This document shows, in pieces, positions 1-6,813 of a stretch of 64,000 nucleotides of DNA (positions are counted from its first letter, which is position 1; each line of letters starts with the position of its first letter). Location of the stretch: the IMG/VR virus record IMGVR_UViG_3300044712_001084, positions 1-64,000 of that record, one strand, 5' to 3'. The notes beneath the pieces are model-generated. The model had not been told where the DNA came from. It saw only the letters and a program-made list of their open reading frames with translations, and ran no database searches. Made by a program: the position numbers and the translations under genes. The stretch is from a virus.

Positions 1-967
1 GAAAAGTCAGCGACTTATCTTGCTCACGCTTGGCTTGCCATAACCGCAAGGCATCCTGGACTTCATCCATTGTCAATCCAGAGATAGCCGCCACACCCTC
101 TGGAGGCAAATTGTCCAACTTTTCCTGGTCGTACTGGTGTAAACCTAGTAAAAGGTTAGCGGCTCTGAAGGCTCTGTCCACCGCGCAAAAACCAATTCCC
201 AGGTCTTTTTCACGAGGACTGTTCATCGAGGAAAAGTGAATAAACTCACCCGGCTGGAAGCGGATATACTGACCATTATGATAGCCACGATATGCCACTG
301 GATATTGGCTATTGCCTGTCAGAGTGCAGCATAGCGCATCCATGTGACCAATATCGATTGTGGGTGAATACAGCGGGTCACCCTCTTTCGCTAACTCGAT
401 AAACACGCCACGATTGGTGGTAAAAAAGTCTTGCGCCACCGATGACTTGTAGCCACCCCAGTCATAGCCACCATAATGCGCGGCTCTGGCAAACATTCTG
501 GCGGCTTCCATAGCCTTGCGCCGCGTACCTGTAACACTCCATTTCAAGCTGACCATCTTGGCTGTCATGGAATATACCGCGCCAGCCAAAATCGGCTCGT
601 TGCGCCAGTACTCAGCCAGCACTTCGTCCCGGCTTGGATCTTCACGGTACGGCAAATCCTTGAAGCGCTCTTTACCGCGCAGCACACGTACCATGTCTCG
701 CAGCTGGTTATACGCCATAGCATACACCATATCATTGTCATTACTGCGAATGTCCAGCCTGGACTTGCGATTATTTTCCTTCAACTCAGTACGTGGCTTG
801 GATAGCGCTGTCAGACCTCTGACGGCTGTCTCGTGCGTGGGCAAAGTGCCATCAGCAATCATGGCGTCAATTCTTTGGCTGACAGAGTCTATGTCAACTC
901 TGCCTGATGATGCTCTGGCTGCTGGAATAGCTCTGAATGCCTGGGTAATGCGTGAAATAATACTCAT
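1..967 (-). CDS. Portal protein, N-terminal part (runs off left edge)
   Basis: Reading from an ATG at 967, 322 codons stay open to the window edge. The product looks like a phage portal protein, the dodecameric ring through which DNA enters and leaves the head. It starts MSIISRITQAFRAIPAARAS, has a segment like the portal stem entry (YSMTAKMVSWSVTGTRRKA), and further on the stretch FIHFSSMNSPREKDLGIGFC followed by a leucine-rich helix. That resembles the 'SP...GxSP' region of HK97/SPP1-type portals. It lies downstream of the terminase on the same strand, as expected for a packaging block. The C-terminus is missing, so its length cannot be compared with the family. The assignment rests on motif resemblance and position. 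Confidence 0.68.
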   Translation of the reverse strand, partial: MSIISRITQAFRAIPAARASSGRVDIDSVSQRIDAMIADGTLPTHETAVRGLTALSKPRTELKENNRKSRLDIRSNDNDMVYAMAYNQLRDMVRVLRGKERFKDLPYREDPSRDEVLAEYWRNEPILAGAVYSMTAKMVSLKWSVTGTRRKAMEAARMFARAAHYGGYDWGGYKSSVAQDFFTTNRGVFIELAKEGDPLYSPTIDIGHMDALCCTLTGNSQYPVAYRGYHNGQYIRFQPGEFIHFSSMNSPREKDLGIGFCAVDRAFRAANLLLGLHQYDQEKLDNLPPEGVAAISGLTMDEVQDALRLWQAKREQDKSLTF

Positions 968-1024
968 GCCACAACCTTTATTCCTGGCTGGATAAATTTT
1001 CGATCAGTTTGCCGCTGCGCGGCT

Positions 1025-1069
1025 GTTATTATATAATACTGGAGCGTAGCGACAGTATTATATAATAAC
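1025..1069. terminator. Perfect 17-bp inverted repeat, likely terminator
   Basis: GTTATTATATAATACTG (1025-1041) is repeated as its exact reverse complement at 1053-1069 around an 11-nt loop. It lies between the ThyA-family gene and the portal gene. The stem is AT-rich and symmetrical, so it could terminate in either direction or process the transcript. Confidence 0.6.
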
Positions 1070-1089
1070 CTAATAGCTGGTATATAATT

Positions 1090-1130
1090 ACTAGCTAGAG
1101 TAATCTTTATATATAATTACTCTAGCTAGT
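1090..1130. terminator. Second perfect 15-bp inverted repeat
   Basis: ACTAGCTAGAGTAAT (1090-1104) pairs perfectly with 1116-1130 around an 11-nt AT loop. It stands 20 bp from the first hairpin and just after the stop of the ThyA-family gene. Two strong stem-loops side by side fill most of this 190-bp gap, and no ORF is seen here. Confidence 0.6.
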
Positions 1131-1157
1131 TCTGAAGGAGGGTCCGGGAGGAAACTG

Positions 1158-2342
1158 TCAGTCACCCAGCACGAATTCCAAGGCACGTCTCAACTCTGGC
1201 GACAAGTCCACTAATTCATTGAAACCATCGAATTTGCGACCAAAGTGTTCCACGGCTGCCAGCTTGAAATCATTATCCGGCATAGCATCCAGCATGTAAG
1301 CCAGTCTGCGCTGAACGTCTGTATTGATCGTATTATCCACCCTCTTCCAGTCCAGATACACGTTGTACAGTTCTAACATCTGGAGGCAGTTGGTAAGGAA
1401 TGGATCCATAAGATAGCCGCGTTCTTTCTCAGCCGAACGCCCAGCAATCCCAGCGTCCAGAATTTTGAACACCTGGTTCAATTGCCAATCGAGGTCTTGT
1501 ATACGCGTATTGAACCCACCCGCTGGTTGCACGCCATAGTCGTAAATGGAGCCACCCTTGTAGTGCTCCACGATAGATATCGCACGATCATAATGCCTGG
1601 AATAGAGGTGGAACGATGAAATGAAATAGGTGAGTGGGCCCATATCCACGCCAGCCCAGTACGCCATCATCATATGCAGCACACTCCACTCAAAGGTATT
1701 GATGCCGCTGAAGCCCCAAAGGATATCGCTGGAGCGCTGGGCCACGTTCATACGCAGAGCCATACGGCTCTCGATTGTTTGAGAAGTGTATTTATTCTGG
1801 GTGCTGGACTTGACCACAAAGTCGCTGTGGCGAATGAGCCAGTGGATCCAATTGTTACAAGGGATATCCTTATAATCTCCATAGTCGCTGGCAGGGTCCC
1901 ATAGGCTCATGACCGCACGCCGCGTTTGCGGGTCATCATGTAAAAGGCTGGCGCACTGTTTGACTTGATCCACCTCTAGAAAGTCGGGCACCTCGTTATG
2001 GGCATGTCCCCAGTTGCGCAAGCGTGCCCCATAAGCTGCGCGCCATGTTCTTCCATCATCGGAAAAGTCCACAGCACGCGGCAGATAGCGTACCAAGAAT
2101 TCCATATCGTTGCGGCCAGCCAGTACCCATAACGTCTCTGCGATCTTGTGGAAGATATTGTCATTGCGCTTGGGTAGGATGAAGCAACGCTCAGCTGGGT
2201 TCTTGATGGTGAGCGTGACGTTGGTAAGCTCTTTTGTCTCATTACCGCGCACGACCTCGGTGACGCCATCAGCTAGCACTGTACTGAGCATATTCACCAG
2301 AGCCGCTTGCGCGTTCACGTAATTGGTGTTAATCCAATTCAT
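1158..2342 (-). CDS. Thymidylate synthase / pyrimidine hydroxymethylase family protein
   Basis: This 394-residue protein has the ThyA fold signatures. They are an arginine-led strand RRAVMSLWDPASDYGDYKDI, the catalytic cysteine in PCNNW, the QRSSD phosphate-binding motif, and GINTFEWSVLHMM followed by HLYSRH. ThyA-family enzymes methylate dUMP, or in some phages hydroxymethylate dUMP or dCMP, using methylene-tetrahydrofolate. At ~394 aa it is longer than classic ThyA (about 264-320 aa). The residue aligned with the Asn that reads the pyrimidine is shifted within GINT, so substrate choice cannot be read here. With the dCTP deaminase and thymine-modification proteins at 34-42 kb, a dUMP hydroxymethylase is plausible. 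A GGGAG ribosome binding site precedes the start. Confidence 0.8.
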   Translation of the reverse strand: MNWINTNYVNAQAALVNMLSTVLADGVTEVVRGNETKELTNVTLTIKNPAERCFILPKRNDNIFHKIAETLWVLAGRNDMEFLVRYLPRAVDFSDDGRTWRAAYGARLRNWGHAHNEVPDFLEVDQVKQCASLLHDDPQTRRAVMSLWDPASDYGDYKDIPCNNWIHWLIRHSDFVVKSSTQNKYTSQTIESRMALRMNVAQRSSDILWGFSGINTFEWSVLHMMMAYWAGVDMGPLTYFISSFHLYSRHYDRAISIVEHYKGGSIYDYGVQPAGGFNTRIQDLDWQLNQVFKILDAGIAGRSAEKERGYLMDPFLTNCLQMLELYNVYLDWKRVDNTINTDVQRRLAYMLDAMPDNDFKLAAVEHFGRKFDGFNELVDLSPELRRALEFVLGD

Positions 2343-2377
2343 AGCATTTCTCCCGGTAGCAAGTTTAGTCTATATAT

Positions 2378-2389
2378 TACTAAACTTGC
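2378..2389 (-). promoter_or_regulatory. Phage promoter motif GCAAGTTTAGTA (copy 1)
   Basis: The exact motif lies 36 bp before the ThyA-family start. Uniquely, it forms an 11-bp dyad with an opposite copy GCAAGTTTAGT at 2359-2369, separated by 9 bp. Confidence 0.6.
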
Positions 2390-2395
2390 GAGGAC

Positions 2396-2674
2396 TCATG
2401 AATTATCCGCTAGAACCATTTTGGCTGTCGAGTGTTCCAGCTTCGTGCGCTGGAACCAGGCTTGATAATCGGCTGTATTGCCTACAGGCTCTGCGCTGTA
2501 AGCATCTGCCAATTCCACAATCACGTTGCTATAGTGCTGGGGTGTAAGCGTGGCTTGCGCTAACTCGGTAAACTGGCACTGCTCGGCAATCTTGTGGACG
2601 GCTTGGGTGTCGAACATGTTAGTCAATCCGCTAGCCCGCACTGCCTCGTACTGGTACAGTAAGGTCTGGTTCAT
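2396..2674 (-). CDS. Small DUF5049-like protein
   Basis: This 92-residue protein contains RASGLTNMFDTQAVHKIAE. That resembles the 'sG.TNMFD...V..IA' core of the DUF5049 family of small phage proteins of unknown function, a resemblance drawn from memory of the family. The start has a GGCGGAG site inside the upstream gene, which it overlaps by 44 bp. Overlap and spacing suggest co-translation with the zinc-ribbon gene before it. Confidence 0.65.
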   Translation of the reverse strand: MNQTLLYQYEAVRASGLTNMFDTQAVHKIAEQCQFTELAQATLTPQHYSNVIVELADAYSAEPVGNTADYQAWFQRTKLEHSTAKMVLADNS

Positions 2675-2849
2675 CTTGGTACTCCGCCATAGATATGTGT
2701 TTATGCGTAGGTCGTGGTTTGAATATCAGCAGGAACTTGTGACCGCAATGCCGACAAGTCACCCTGATGGTAGTGCTCATGTCCTGCGTCTTGGCCATAT
2801 TCCACTGCTCGCAACGAGGGCATATTACAGGACAATCGCATTCAATCAT
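2631..2849 (-). CDS. Small zinc-ribbon protein
   Basis: This is 72 residues with cysteine pairs CxC/CPRC near the N-terminus and CRHC about 20 residues later, the spacing of a one-zinc ribbon. It starts by an ATGA overlap with the stop of the HAD-like gene. It probably binds metal and perhaps nucleic acid; the actual function is unknown. Confidence 0.6.
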   Translation of the reverse strand: MIECDCPVICPRCEQWNMAKTQDMSTTIRVTCRHCGHKFLLIFKPRPTHKHISMAEYQDEPDLTVPVRGSAG

Positions 2850-3229
2850 AATTTGCCACCCTCGTGGGCATCTGGTCGCTCCCAGAAGGTCTTGAAAGAT
2901 ACGATGCGCTCTAGAGCCTGGTCAAAATCTCCAGTAAACTGTACAGCACGATCATCCAGATATACCAAGGCTGGCACCTTATGATCGGTGACCTCTTTGA
3001 CGTAGTGGCTCAGGCCATAGTCATCCAGCCACTTGCGCACGATATCTGGATCAGCCGCTGTCATAATGACAATGTCGTAGCCATAACTCTGCAGGCTCTG
3101 CAAGAACTCCGCTATACCGTCACGCGGTGGATAGGTATAGCTAGCGCCACGCCAGCCAGTGTACGTGTCCAGCACTCCATTCCAATCAATAGCTATCTGC
3201 TTACGTGCCTCAACCCATTGTTTCGCCAT
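2846..3229 (-). CDS. HAD-superfamily hydrolase-like protein
   Basis: This 127-residue protein opens with IAIDWNGVLDTYTGW, close to HAD motif I (DxDGVL). A strand ending IMTAA is a candidate motif II and YLDDRAV a candidate motif IV. The fold suggests a small phosphohydrolase, as in many phage HAD proteins. The second aspartate of motif I, normally the general acid, is Asn here (DWNG), so activity may be altered. A promoter motif lies 17 bp upstream and an AGAGG site precedes the ATG. Confidence 0.7.
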   Translation of the reverse strand: MAKQWVEARKQIAIDWNGVLDTYTGWRGASYTYPPRDGIAEFLQSLQSYGYDIVIMTAADPDIVRKWLDDYGLSHYVKEVTDHKVPALVYLDDRAVQFTGDFDQALERIVSFKTFWERPDAHEGGKL

Positions 3230-3245
3230 AATATTACCTCTAATA

Positions 3246-3257
3246 TACTAAACTTGC
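3246..3257 (-). promoter_or_regulatory. Phage promoter motif (copy 2)
   Basis: GCAAGTTTAGTA is followed by TATTAGAGG and the start codon of the HAD-like gene. The short distance leaves room only for a very short leader carrying the ribosome binding site. Confidence 0.6.
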
Positions 3258-3799
3258 TAATCCAACCTGGCCCATATGATATCACCTGGCGCGGCAAGGC
3301 TGTCTTCATAAGATATGGAATAATCCTTGTTTATCCCATATAGAGCCAGCATTACATCACCTAGCCCTGCTTCGGACCATTGCGCAGACGGTAAACCCAT
3401 CAGCCGTTTATCATCTATCAAAATGGTATGGGTCTTGATGGGGTGCCTGGCAATTATATCTAGCTCGTATAGCAATGGCGCGGCATGCTTCCCTTTTATA
3501 CCTTCTTGGATGTGGGCATCCAGCCAAAACGTTGCAGGCTCAGCGAGGTCTGCGATCATGGCTTCCAGTAATTCCTCGCTATCACCGCAAAACAGCTTGA
3601 CGTTGGGATTGTCGCCAAATCGCATCAGGCATACGTTATACCAATCTGGGCTGACCTCGATACTGCGCACTTGCTGGAAACCGTTGTCCAGTGCCATCTG
3701 AATTGTGCGCCCATCATAAGAGCCTGTTTCGATAAATACTGGATTAGCGCACTTGCTCAGCAAGGCAGCGGGCAATGTCATAGACTGACTAACTAACAT
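3257..3799 (-). CDS. Class I SAM-dependent methyltransferase-like protein
   Basis: This is 180 residues from the ATG with GGAGGA ahead of it; a longer frame to 3850 runs through a hairpin and lacks such a site. VFIETGSYDGRTIQMALDNG is a glycine-motif strand like SAM-binding motif I. IEVSPDWY supplies the acidic residue after strand 2, and FWLDAH and LIDDKRL follow. The layout matches small class I/FkbM-type methyltransferases. The substrate is unknown; glycan or small-molecule O-methylation is typical of this group. Confidence 0.6.
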   Translation of the reverse strand: MLVSQSMTLPAALLSKCANPVFIETGSYDGRTIQMALDNGFQQVRSIEVSPDWYNVCLMRFGDNPNVKLFCGDSEELLEAMIADLAEPATFWLDAHIQEGIKGKHAAPLLYELDIIARHPIKTHTILIDDKRLMGLPSAQWSEAGLGDVMLALYGINKDYSISYEDSLAAPGDIIWARLD

Positions 3800-3816
3800 G
3801 GAAGTCCTCCAATAAT

Positions 3817-3863
3817 AAAATCCTCTGACGTGTAATATATACCTTATCACGTCAGAGGATTTT
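3817..3863 (-). terminator. 16-bp hairpin with T-rich tail
   Basis: AAAATCCTCTGACGTG (3817-3832) pairs perfectly with 3848-3863, and on the minus strand the stem runs into TTTTATTATT. It ends the transcript of the 4.3-3.9 kb genes yet lies only 17 bp before the methyltransferase start, leaving no room for a separate promoter. Readthrough or attenuation is likely. Confidence 0.7.
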
Positions 3864-3880
3864 ACCCGACTATAACGGCT

Positions 3881-4051
3881 CTAGCGTGCGGGAGTGACGA
3901 CCTGCTTCACCAGCGCTACTAACATGGCCACCGCTAGAACGCTCCATAGCAAGGCTCCTAGCAGACTTCCAGCCTTGTAATTGGCGACTGCCATGATAAT
4001 CATGAACAGCAAAACGATACCATAAATTACATTGCCTGATGCCCTGGCCAT
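3881..4051 (-). CDS. Small two-helix membrane protein
   Basis: This 56-residue ORF begins MARASGNVIYGIVLLFMIIM and has two hydrophobic stretches (roughly residues 9-25 and 29-48), ending KQVVTPAR. It begins 2 bp after the stop of the preceding gene and is followed by a terminator. Membrane location is clear; no function is recognised. Confidence 0.6.
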   Translation of the reverse strand: MARASGNVIYGIVLLFMIIMAVANYKAGSLLGALLWSVLAVAMLVALVKQVVTPAR

Positions 4052-4053
4052 AG

Positions 4054-4335
4054 TTAGCTCTTTCTCGTATTGCGTTTCAATTCCAGCATAGCTTCGTCAA
4101 TCAGCTGGCGAATCACCTGAGACACAGCCAGCATGGGTGACGCCAAGTTGAGTTGGCGCGACACCTCGAAGCCCTTATTTTGCGCATTACCTGGGTGCAC
4201 GATGACCATGATAATCTGAGTGGTATCGGCTGGCCTCACCTCCAGATCGAATTCACCCTTGCCAGTTAGCTCTTTCTCTATCCAAGTGAAGAGCATATCC
4301 ACCGCACTATCCATAACCTTGCCACTGCTTGCCAT
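4054..4335 (-). CDS. Hypothetical protein
   Basis: This 93-residue protein has no family I recognise. The start has GAGAGG upstream and a promoter motif 41 bp before it. A terminator for the previous unit lies immediately upstream of that motif, so this gene opens a new transcription unit with the small membrane gene behind it. Confidence 0.6.
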   Translation of the reverse strand: MASSGKVMDSAVDMLFTWIEKELTGKGEFDLEVRPADTTQIIMVIVHPGNAQNKGFEVSRQLNLASPMLAVSQVIRQLIDEAMLELKRNTRKS

Positions 4336-4375
4336 AAGACCTCTCTTGGGTACAACCCTGACTTTCTTATGTTTA

Positions 4376-4387
4376 TACTAAACTTGC
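4376..4387 (-). promoter_or_regulatory. Phage promoter motif (copy 3)
   Basis: GCAAGTTTAGTATA stands directly behind the 4396-4432 terminator and heads the 4335 gene. Confidence 0.6.
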
Positions 4388-4395
4388 GTGTAAAC

Positions 4396-4432
4396 GAAAC
4401 CACCCTGGCGCTCAGGACGTCAGGGTGGTTTC
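4396..4432 (-). terminator. 12-bp GC-rich terminator hairpin
   Basis: GAAACCACCCTG (4396-4407) pairs with 4421-4432. On the minus strand the stem is followed by GTTT. It ends whatever starts at promoter copy 4. Confidence 0.7.
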
Positions 4433-4490
4433 TCTTCAGAGGGCAAGCGTACCCGGCAGCGAACTTGGCAGAGTTGGCTACCTATATATT
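4396..4490 (-). ncRNA. Candidate ~90-nt non-coding transcript
   Basis: Promoter motif copy 4 (4491-4502) and the hairpin at 4396-4432 enclose about 60 bp in which I find no ATG-started ORF on the minus strand. If both signals work as elsewhere in this genome, the product is a short RNA ending in a GC-rich stem-loop. This is inferred from signal order only. Confidence 0.3.
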
Positions 4491-4502
4491 TACTAAACTT
4501 GC
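4491..4502 (-). promoter_or_regulatory. Phage promoter motif (copy 4)
   Basis: An exact GCAAGTTTAGTA followed by AATATATAGG. No coding gene follows before the terminator. Confidence 0.55.
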
Positions 4503-4585
4503 TACGCTACAAAATAATGGTGGGATGGAGAACTATTGATTACGCACAATCCCACGGCTGGGCTTCTTGCAGGAATGATCGTCAT
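4502..4585 (-). CDS. Possible 27-residue peptide
   Basis: An ATG with GGATGGAGAG ahead of it follows promoter copy 5 by 21 bp, like real genes in this region. The reading frame is MTIIPARSPAVGLCVINSSP plus seven residues. Its DNA also holds inverted repeats GGATGGAGA/TCTCCATCC and GTGGGAT/ATCCCAC, so it may be a structured leader instead of a gene. Confidence 0.3.
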   Translation of the reverse strand: MTIIPARSPAVGLCVINSSPSHHYFVA

Positions 4586-4599
4586 GGTGCTCTCCATCC

Positions 4600-4917
4600 T
4601 CATAATACTAAACTTGTAACGCTATCACTCGCTACGTCCACGTTAGCTCTGTACAGCTTTACCAACAACCATATCCTGGGCGTGAGATGGTTTCCATAAG
4701 TCATGGGATGGTGGCATATCTCTCGTAATTGAAAGCGCACGTGCTTTGCGCAGAACCATCCCTGGTCGATGACTCCATTGCGGCCAATCATAGGCAAGCG
4801 CTTCCAGCCGCGTTGTTTAGCCGTCTTGGTGCGTATGGGTTTGGCCATTTTGACAACCTCGTCAGACGGCTCTGCGTGATAACGGCATACTTCGCAAATG
4901 ACCAAGTAATCTCTCAT
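4600..4917 (-). CDS. Hypothetical protein with Cys/His cluster
   Basis: This is 105 residues starting MRDYLVICEVCRYHAEPSDE. CEVC near the N-terminus and FCAKH about 50 residues later look like a metal site. The start is an ATGA overlap with the upstream gene; a longer start at 4947 has no better site. The 3' end overlaps promoter copy 5. Function unknown. Confidence 0.6.
   Translation of the reverse strand: MRDYLVICEVCRYHAEPSDEVVKMAKPIRTKTAKQRGWKRLPMIGRNGVIDQGWFCAKHVRFQLREICHHPMTYGNHLTPRIWLLVKLYRANVDVASDSVTSLVL
4606..4617 (-). promoter_or_regulatory. Phage promoter motif variant (copy 5)
   Basis: ACAAGTTTAGTA, one mismatch at the first base, lies inside the 3' end of the preceding gene and 21 bp before the 27-codon ORF. 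Confidence 0.5.
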
Positions 4918-5189
4918 GGCTGCGCTCTCAAAGACAAGCGTGCCCACTTACGCTCCAAGATAGCGTTGAGGTCACGCATAATCTGAATATGCCGCATATC
5001 CCCAGGTATAACCTGGAAGCGGCCAAACGTGATTACGAGACGCGGCTGACCGTTGGGATAAATCATGGATAGCTCGTGCGCATATTTATCCGGCAGTTCG
5101 CACATCAGTTTGGAAGCTTCCATGTCATAGGCCAGCAACGACAGCAACGCACTCGTGATCTTGATAATACCGTCCAGATCATCACGCAT
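4914..5189 (-). CDS. Hypothetical protein
   Basis: This is 91 residues from the ATG with GGAG upstream (an in-frame TTG lies four codons earlier). The mix of helix and strand (LVITFGRFQVIPGD) suggests a small globular protein; no family is recognised. It overlaps the upstream gene by 8 bp, so the two are probably translated together. Confidence 0.55.
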   Translation of the reverse strand: MRDDLDGIIKITSALLSLLAYDMEASKLMCELPDKYAHELSMIYPNGQPRLVITFGRFQVIPGDMRHIQIMRDLNAILERKWARLSLRAQP

Positions 5190-5466
5190 CTTTGGCTCCA
5201 ATCGAGGTCTGTATAATAGAGGTCGTGCGACACAGGCTGACCGTGATCAAGATGTCTCCGTCAGGACCAGTCATGGTTTCCGTGATGACAAACGTTCCCA
5301 GCTTCGTCATAGACAGTTTTGGATCTTGGGACACGACCTGCATCAATACGTTGGTCAACGAGGTGATCTCATAACCTAGATAGATATCACCTTGACGCGC
5401 ATATAGATATCCAGGAATCAGGGTGGTGCGCTGCACTAATACATCAAAACCAGCTGAACTTAGCAT
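5182..5466 (-). CDS. Hypothetical protein
   Basis: This is 94 residues, strand-rich, with no recognised family. It is the first gene of a unit headed by promoter copy 6, with GAGAGG before the ATG. The divergent plus-strand operon starts about 75 bp upstream. Confidence 0.6.
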   Translation of the reverse strand: MLSSAGFDVLVQRTTLIPGYLYARQGDIYLGYEITSLTNVLMQVVSQDPKLSMTKLGTFVITETMTGPDGDILITVSLCRTTSIIQTSIGAKDA

Positions 5467-5489
5467 ATGGACCTCTCTTTATCTATAAA

Positions 5490-5501
5490 TACTAAACTTG
5501 C
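5490..5501 (-). promoter_or_regulatory. Phage promoter motif (copy 6)
   Basis: GCAAGTTTAGTATTTATAG lies 24 bp before the 5466 start, back to back with the plus-strand sigma70-like promoter. Confidence 0.6.
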
Positions 5502-5539
5502 TTCCCAACAAAATATGGGTGGAATTCCAGCAAAACCAC

Positions 5540-5568
5540 TTGACTTTTTCCACGATATCGGTTATAGT
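5540..5568 (+). promoter_or_regulatory. Sigma70-like promoter of the plus-strand operon
   Basis: TTGACT (5540-5545), a 17-bp spacer and TATAGT (5563-5568) give a near-consensus host-type promoter. Its extended -35, CCACTTGACTTTTT, closely matches CCACTTTACTTTT in the promoters at 40.8 and 45.3 kb. Confidence 0.75.
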
Positions 5569-5615
5569 AAAGCCACGTATTCATCTACCACTCTCTAGCC
5601 CTCAGGAGGCACCCA

Positions 5616-5975
5616 ATGTCCAGCAATATCCAGCATTTTGAACTCGATTGGCGCAAATCCGAACCGTCAGAGCCAGTTTGCATCGATTACAGCACCAACG
5701 GTATGCCCTGCAGCGACTATTTCATCAATCGCCATACCAACGTCCTCAAGATCGATGGAGAAACCTTCATTACCCACGCTTTACTTATTGCGCTGATAGG
5801 CAATAACGCTATCCACGCCAAATACCATATGAAGTGGGGCACGGCCAAAATCCACTCTATCAGCGAGATATTAGACGACATTCTAGACCACGCCACTTAT
5901 CCACGCCGCTCAGATCGTGAGCGCGAAGTGGCCCACCGTCTAACCGTTATCGCTGAAATTTTAGCCGAATTCTAG
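5616..5975 (+). CDS. Hypothetical protein, first gene of plus-strand operon
   Basis: This is 119 residues with a strong AGGAGG site seven bases before the ATG. The C-terminal half is helical and charged (RRSDREREVAHRLTVIAEIL). I recognise no family. Opposite orientation and a host-type promoter set this operon apart and suggest immediate-early or autonomous expression. Confidence 0.7.
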   Translation: MSSNIQHFELDWRKSEPSEPVCIDYSTNGMPCSDYFINRHTNVLKIDGETFITHALLIALIGNNAIHAKYHMKWGTAKIHSISEILDDILDHATYPRRSDREREVAHRLTVIAEILAEF

Positions 5976-5985
5976 AGGTCAAGCC

Positions 5986-6189
5986 ATGATAGACGTTCAC
6001 ACTCTCCAGCATAAGGCAGCTGTGCTAGACAAGCTCATCGCCAATCTACAAGCTGAGACGCAGCGCGTGAGCGCTAGCGCTAGCAACCCAGTCTCATTAG
6101 CCAGACTGGACGTGGCACTCGATATCCTCGACACTTTAGAGGAAGCGCTAGACAATTTCACCTACACGCCATTCATCGTAGCCAACTAG
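5986..6189 (+). CDS. Hypothetical small helical protein
   Basis: This is 67 residues with heptad-like spacing of hydrophobics (KLIANLQAETQRV, LDVALDILDTLEEAL), so a short helical or coiled-coil protein. It follows the first operon gene after 10 bp with AGAGG before its ATG. Confidence 0.65.
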   Translation: MIDVHTLQHKAAVLDKLIANLQAETQRVSASASNPVSLARLDVALDILDTLEEALDNFTYTPFIVAN

Positions 6190-6199
6190 AGAGGTCAAA

Positions 6200-6580
6200 A
6201 TGTTCACTCGTATTTTAGCCACTTATTCAGTCCAAATCCAGGGCAACGCTTACACCATTACCAAGCTCAGCGACTCGGTTGCCGAGGATAGTTACGCCAT
6301 GCGCGAAGCCGATGCCGTTTTGTGGAAGCCCAGGCTTGAAGAGCCAGTGCGCGTTCTTATCTCCACCCGGCTCTTGAAAGTAATCGCTGGTCCGATGGGC
6401 GCATCCCACGCCACGTATTATCTAGGCACCGCGTATCGCAGACTTTACCATGCCTTGCAGGTCATTCAGCCCGATGTCAATATGCGGCTGGCCAACGCCA
6501 AGACCTCTCGCAGCAAGTCAGCGGCAGAGCGCAACGTGCGCATAGCGCTGGACCTCACTCAACTCGCTAGCCAGCGCTAA
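6200..6580 (+). CDS. Hypothetical protein, last gene of plus-strand operon
   Basis: This is 126 residues with AGAGAGG upstream. The N-terminal half is strand-rich, and the C-terminal half is basic and helical (MRLANAKTSRSKSAAERNVR), which could contact nucleic acid. A strong terminator follows 20 bp downstream. Family unknown. Confidence 0.65.
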   Translation: MFTRILATYSVQIQGNAYTITKLSDSVAEDSYAMREADAVLWKPRLEEPVRVLISTRLLKVIAGPMGASHATYYLGTAYRRLYHALQVIQPDVNMRLANAKTSRSKSAAERNVRIALDLTQLASQR

Positions 6581-6599
6581 CTAACAGCCTTATAACCAA

Positions 6600-6635
6600 G
6601 ACACCGCTGCCCGGATTGCAGCGGTGTCTTTATTT
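6600..6635. terminator. 11-bp GC-rich terminator, usable both ways
   Basis: GACACCGCTGC (6600-6610) pairs with 6618-6628 and is followed by TTTATTT on the plus strand. It ends the plus-strand operon and would also stop minus-strand transcription from promoter copy 7. Confidence 0.85.
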
Positions 6636-6801
6636 ACTTCAACCAAAGAGCCGTCCAGCGCTACATGCACCACGCGCATTGCTTCAGTTCAGTGTCAGAT
6701 GTCTCAAGTGCCCTTGAGAGGTACGATGGACATACGATCCAATCGCTACGGTATCGTGTACCACTGATCGACAAGTCGCAAACTCTTTAGCCGTCTATAT
6801 T
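6636..6801 (-). ncRNA. Candidate non-coding transcript between promoter copy 7 and terminator
   Basis: Promoter copy 7 points left into about 170 bp that ends at the convergent terminator. Only minute ORFs occur: nine codons, and a 29-codon frame from an ATG at about 6687 with no good ribosome site that reads through the terminator. A ~200-nt RNA, possibly antisense to the end of the plus operon, is inferred. Confidence 0.25.
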
Positions 6802-6813
6802 TACTAAACTTGC
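6802..6813 (-). promoter_or_regulatory. Phage promoter motif (copy 7)
   Basis: An exact GCAAGTTTAGTA at the stop codon of the FkbM gene, pointing away from any clear gene. Confidence 0.5.
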
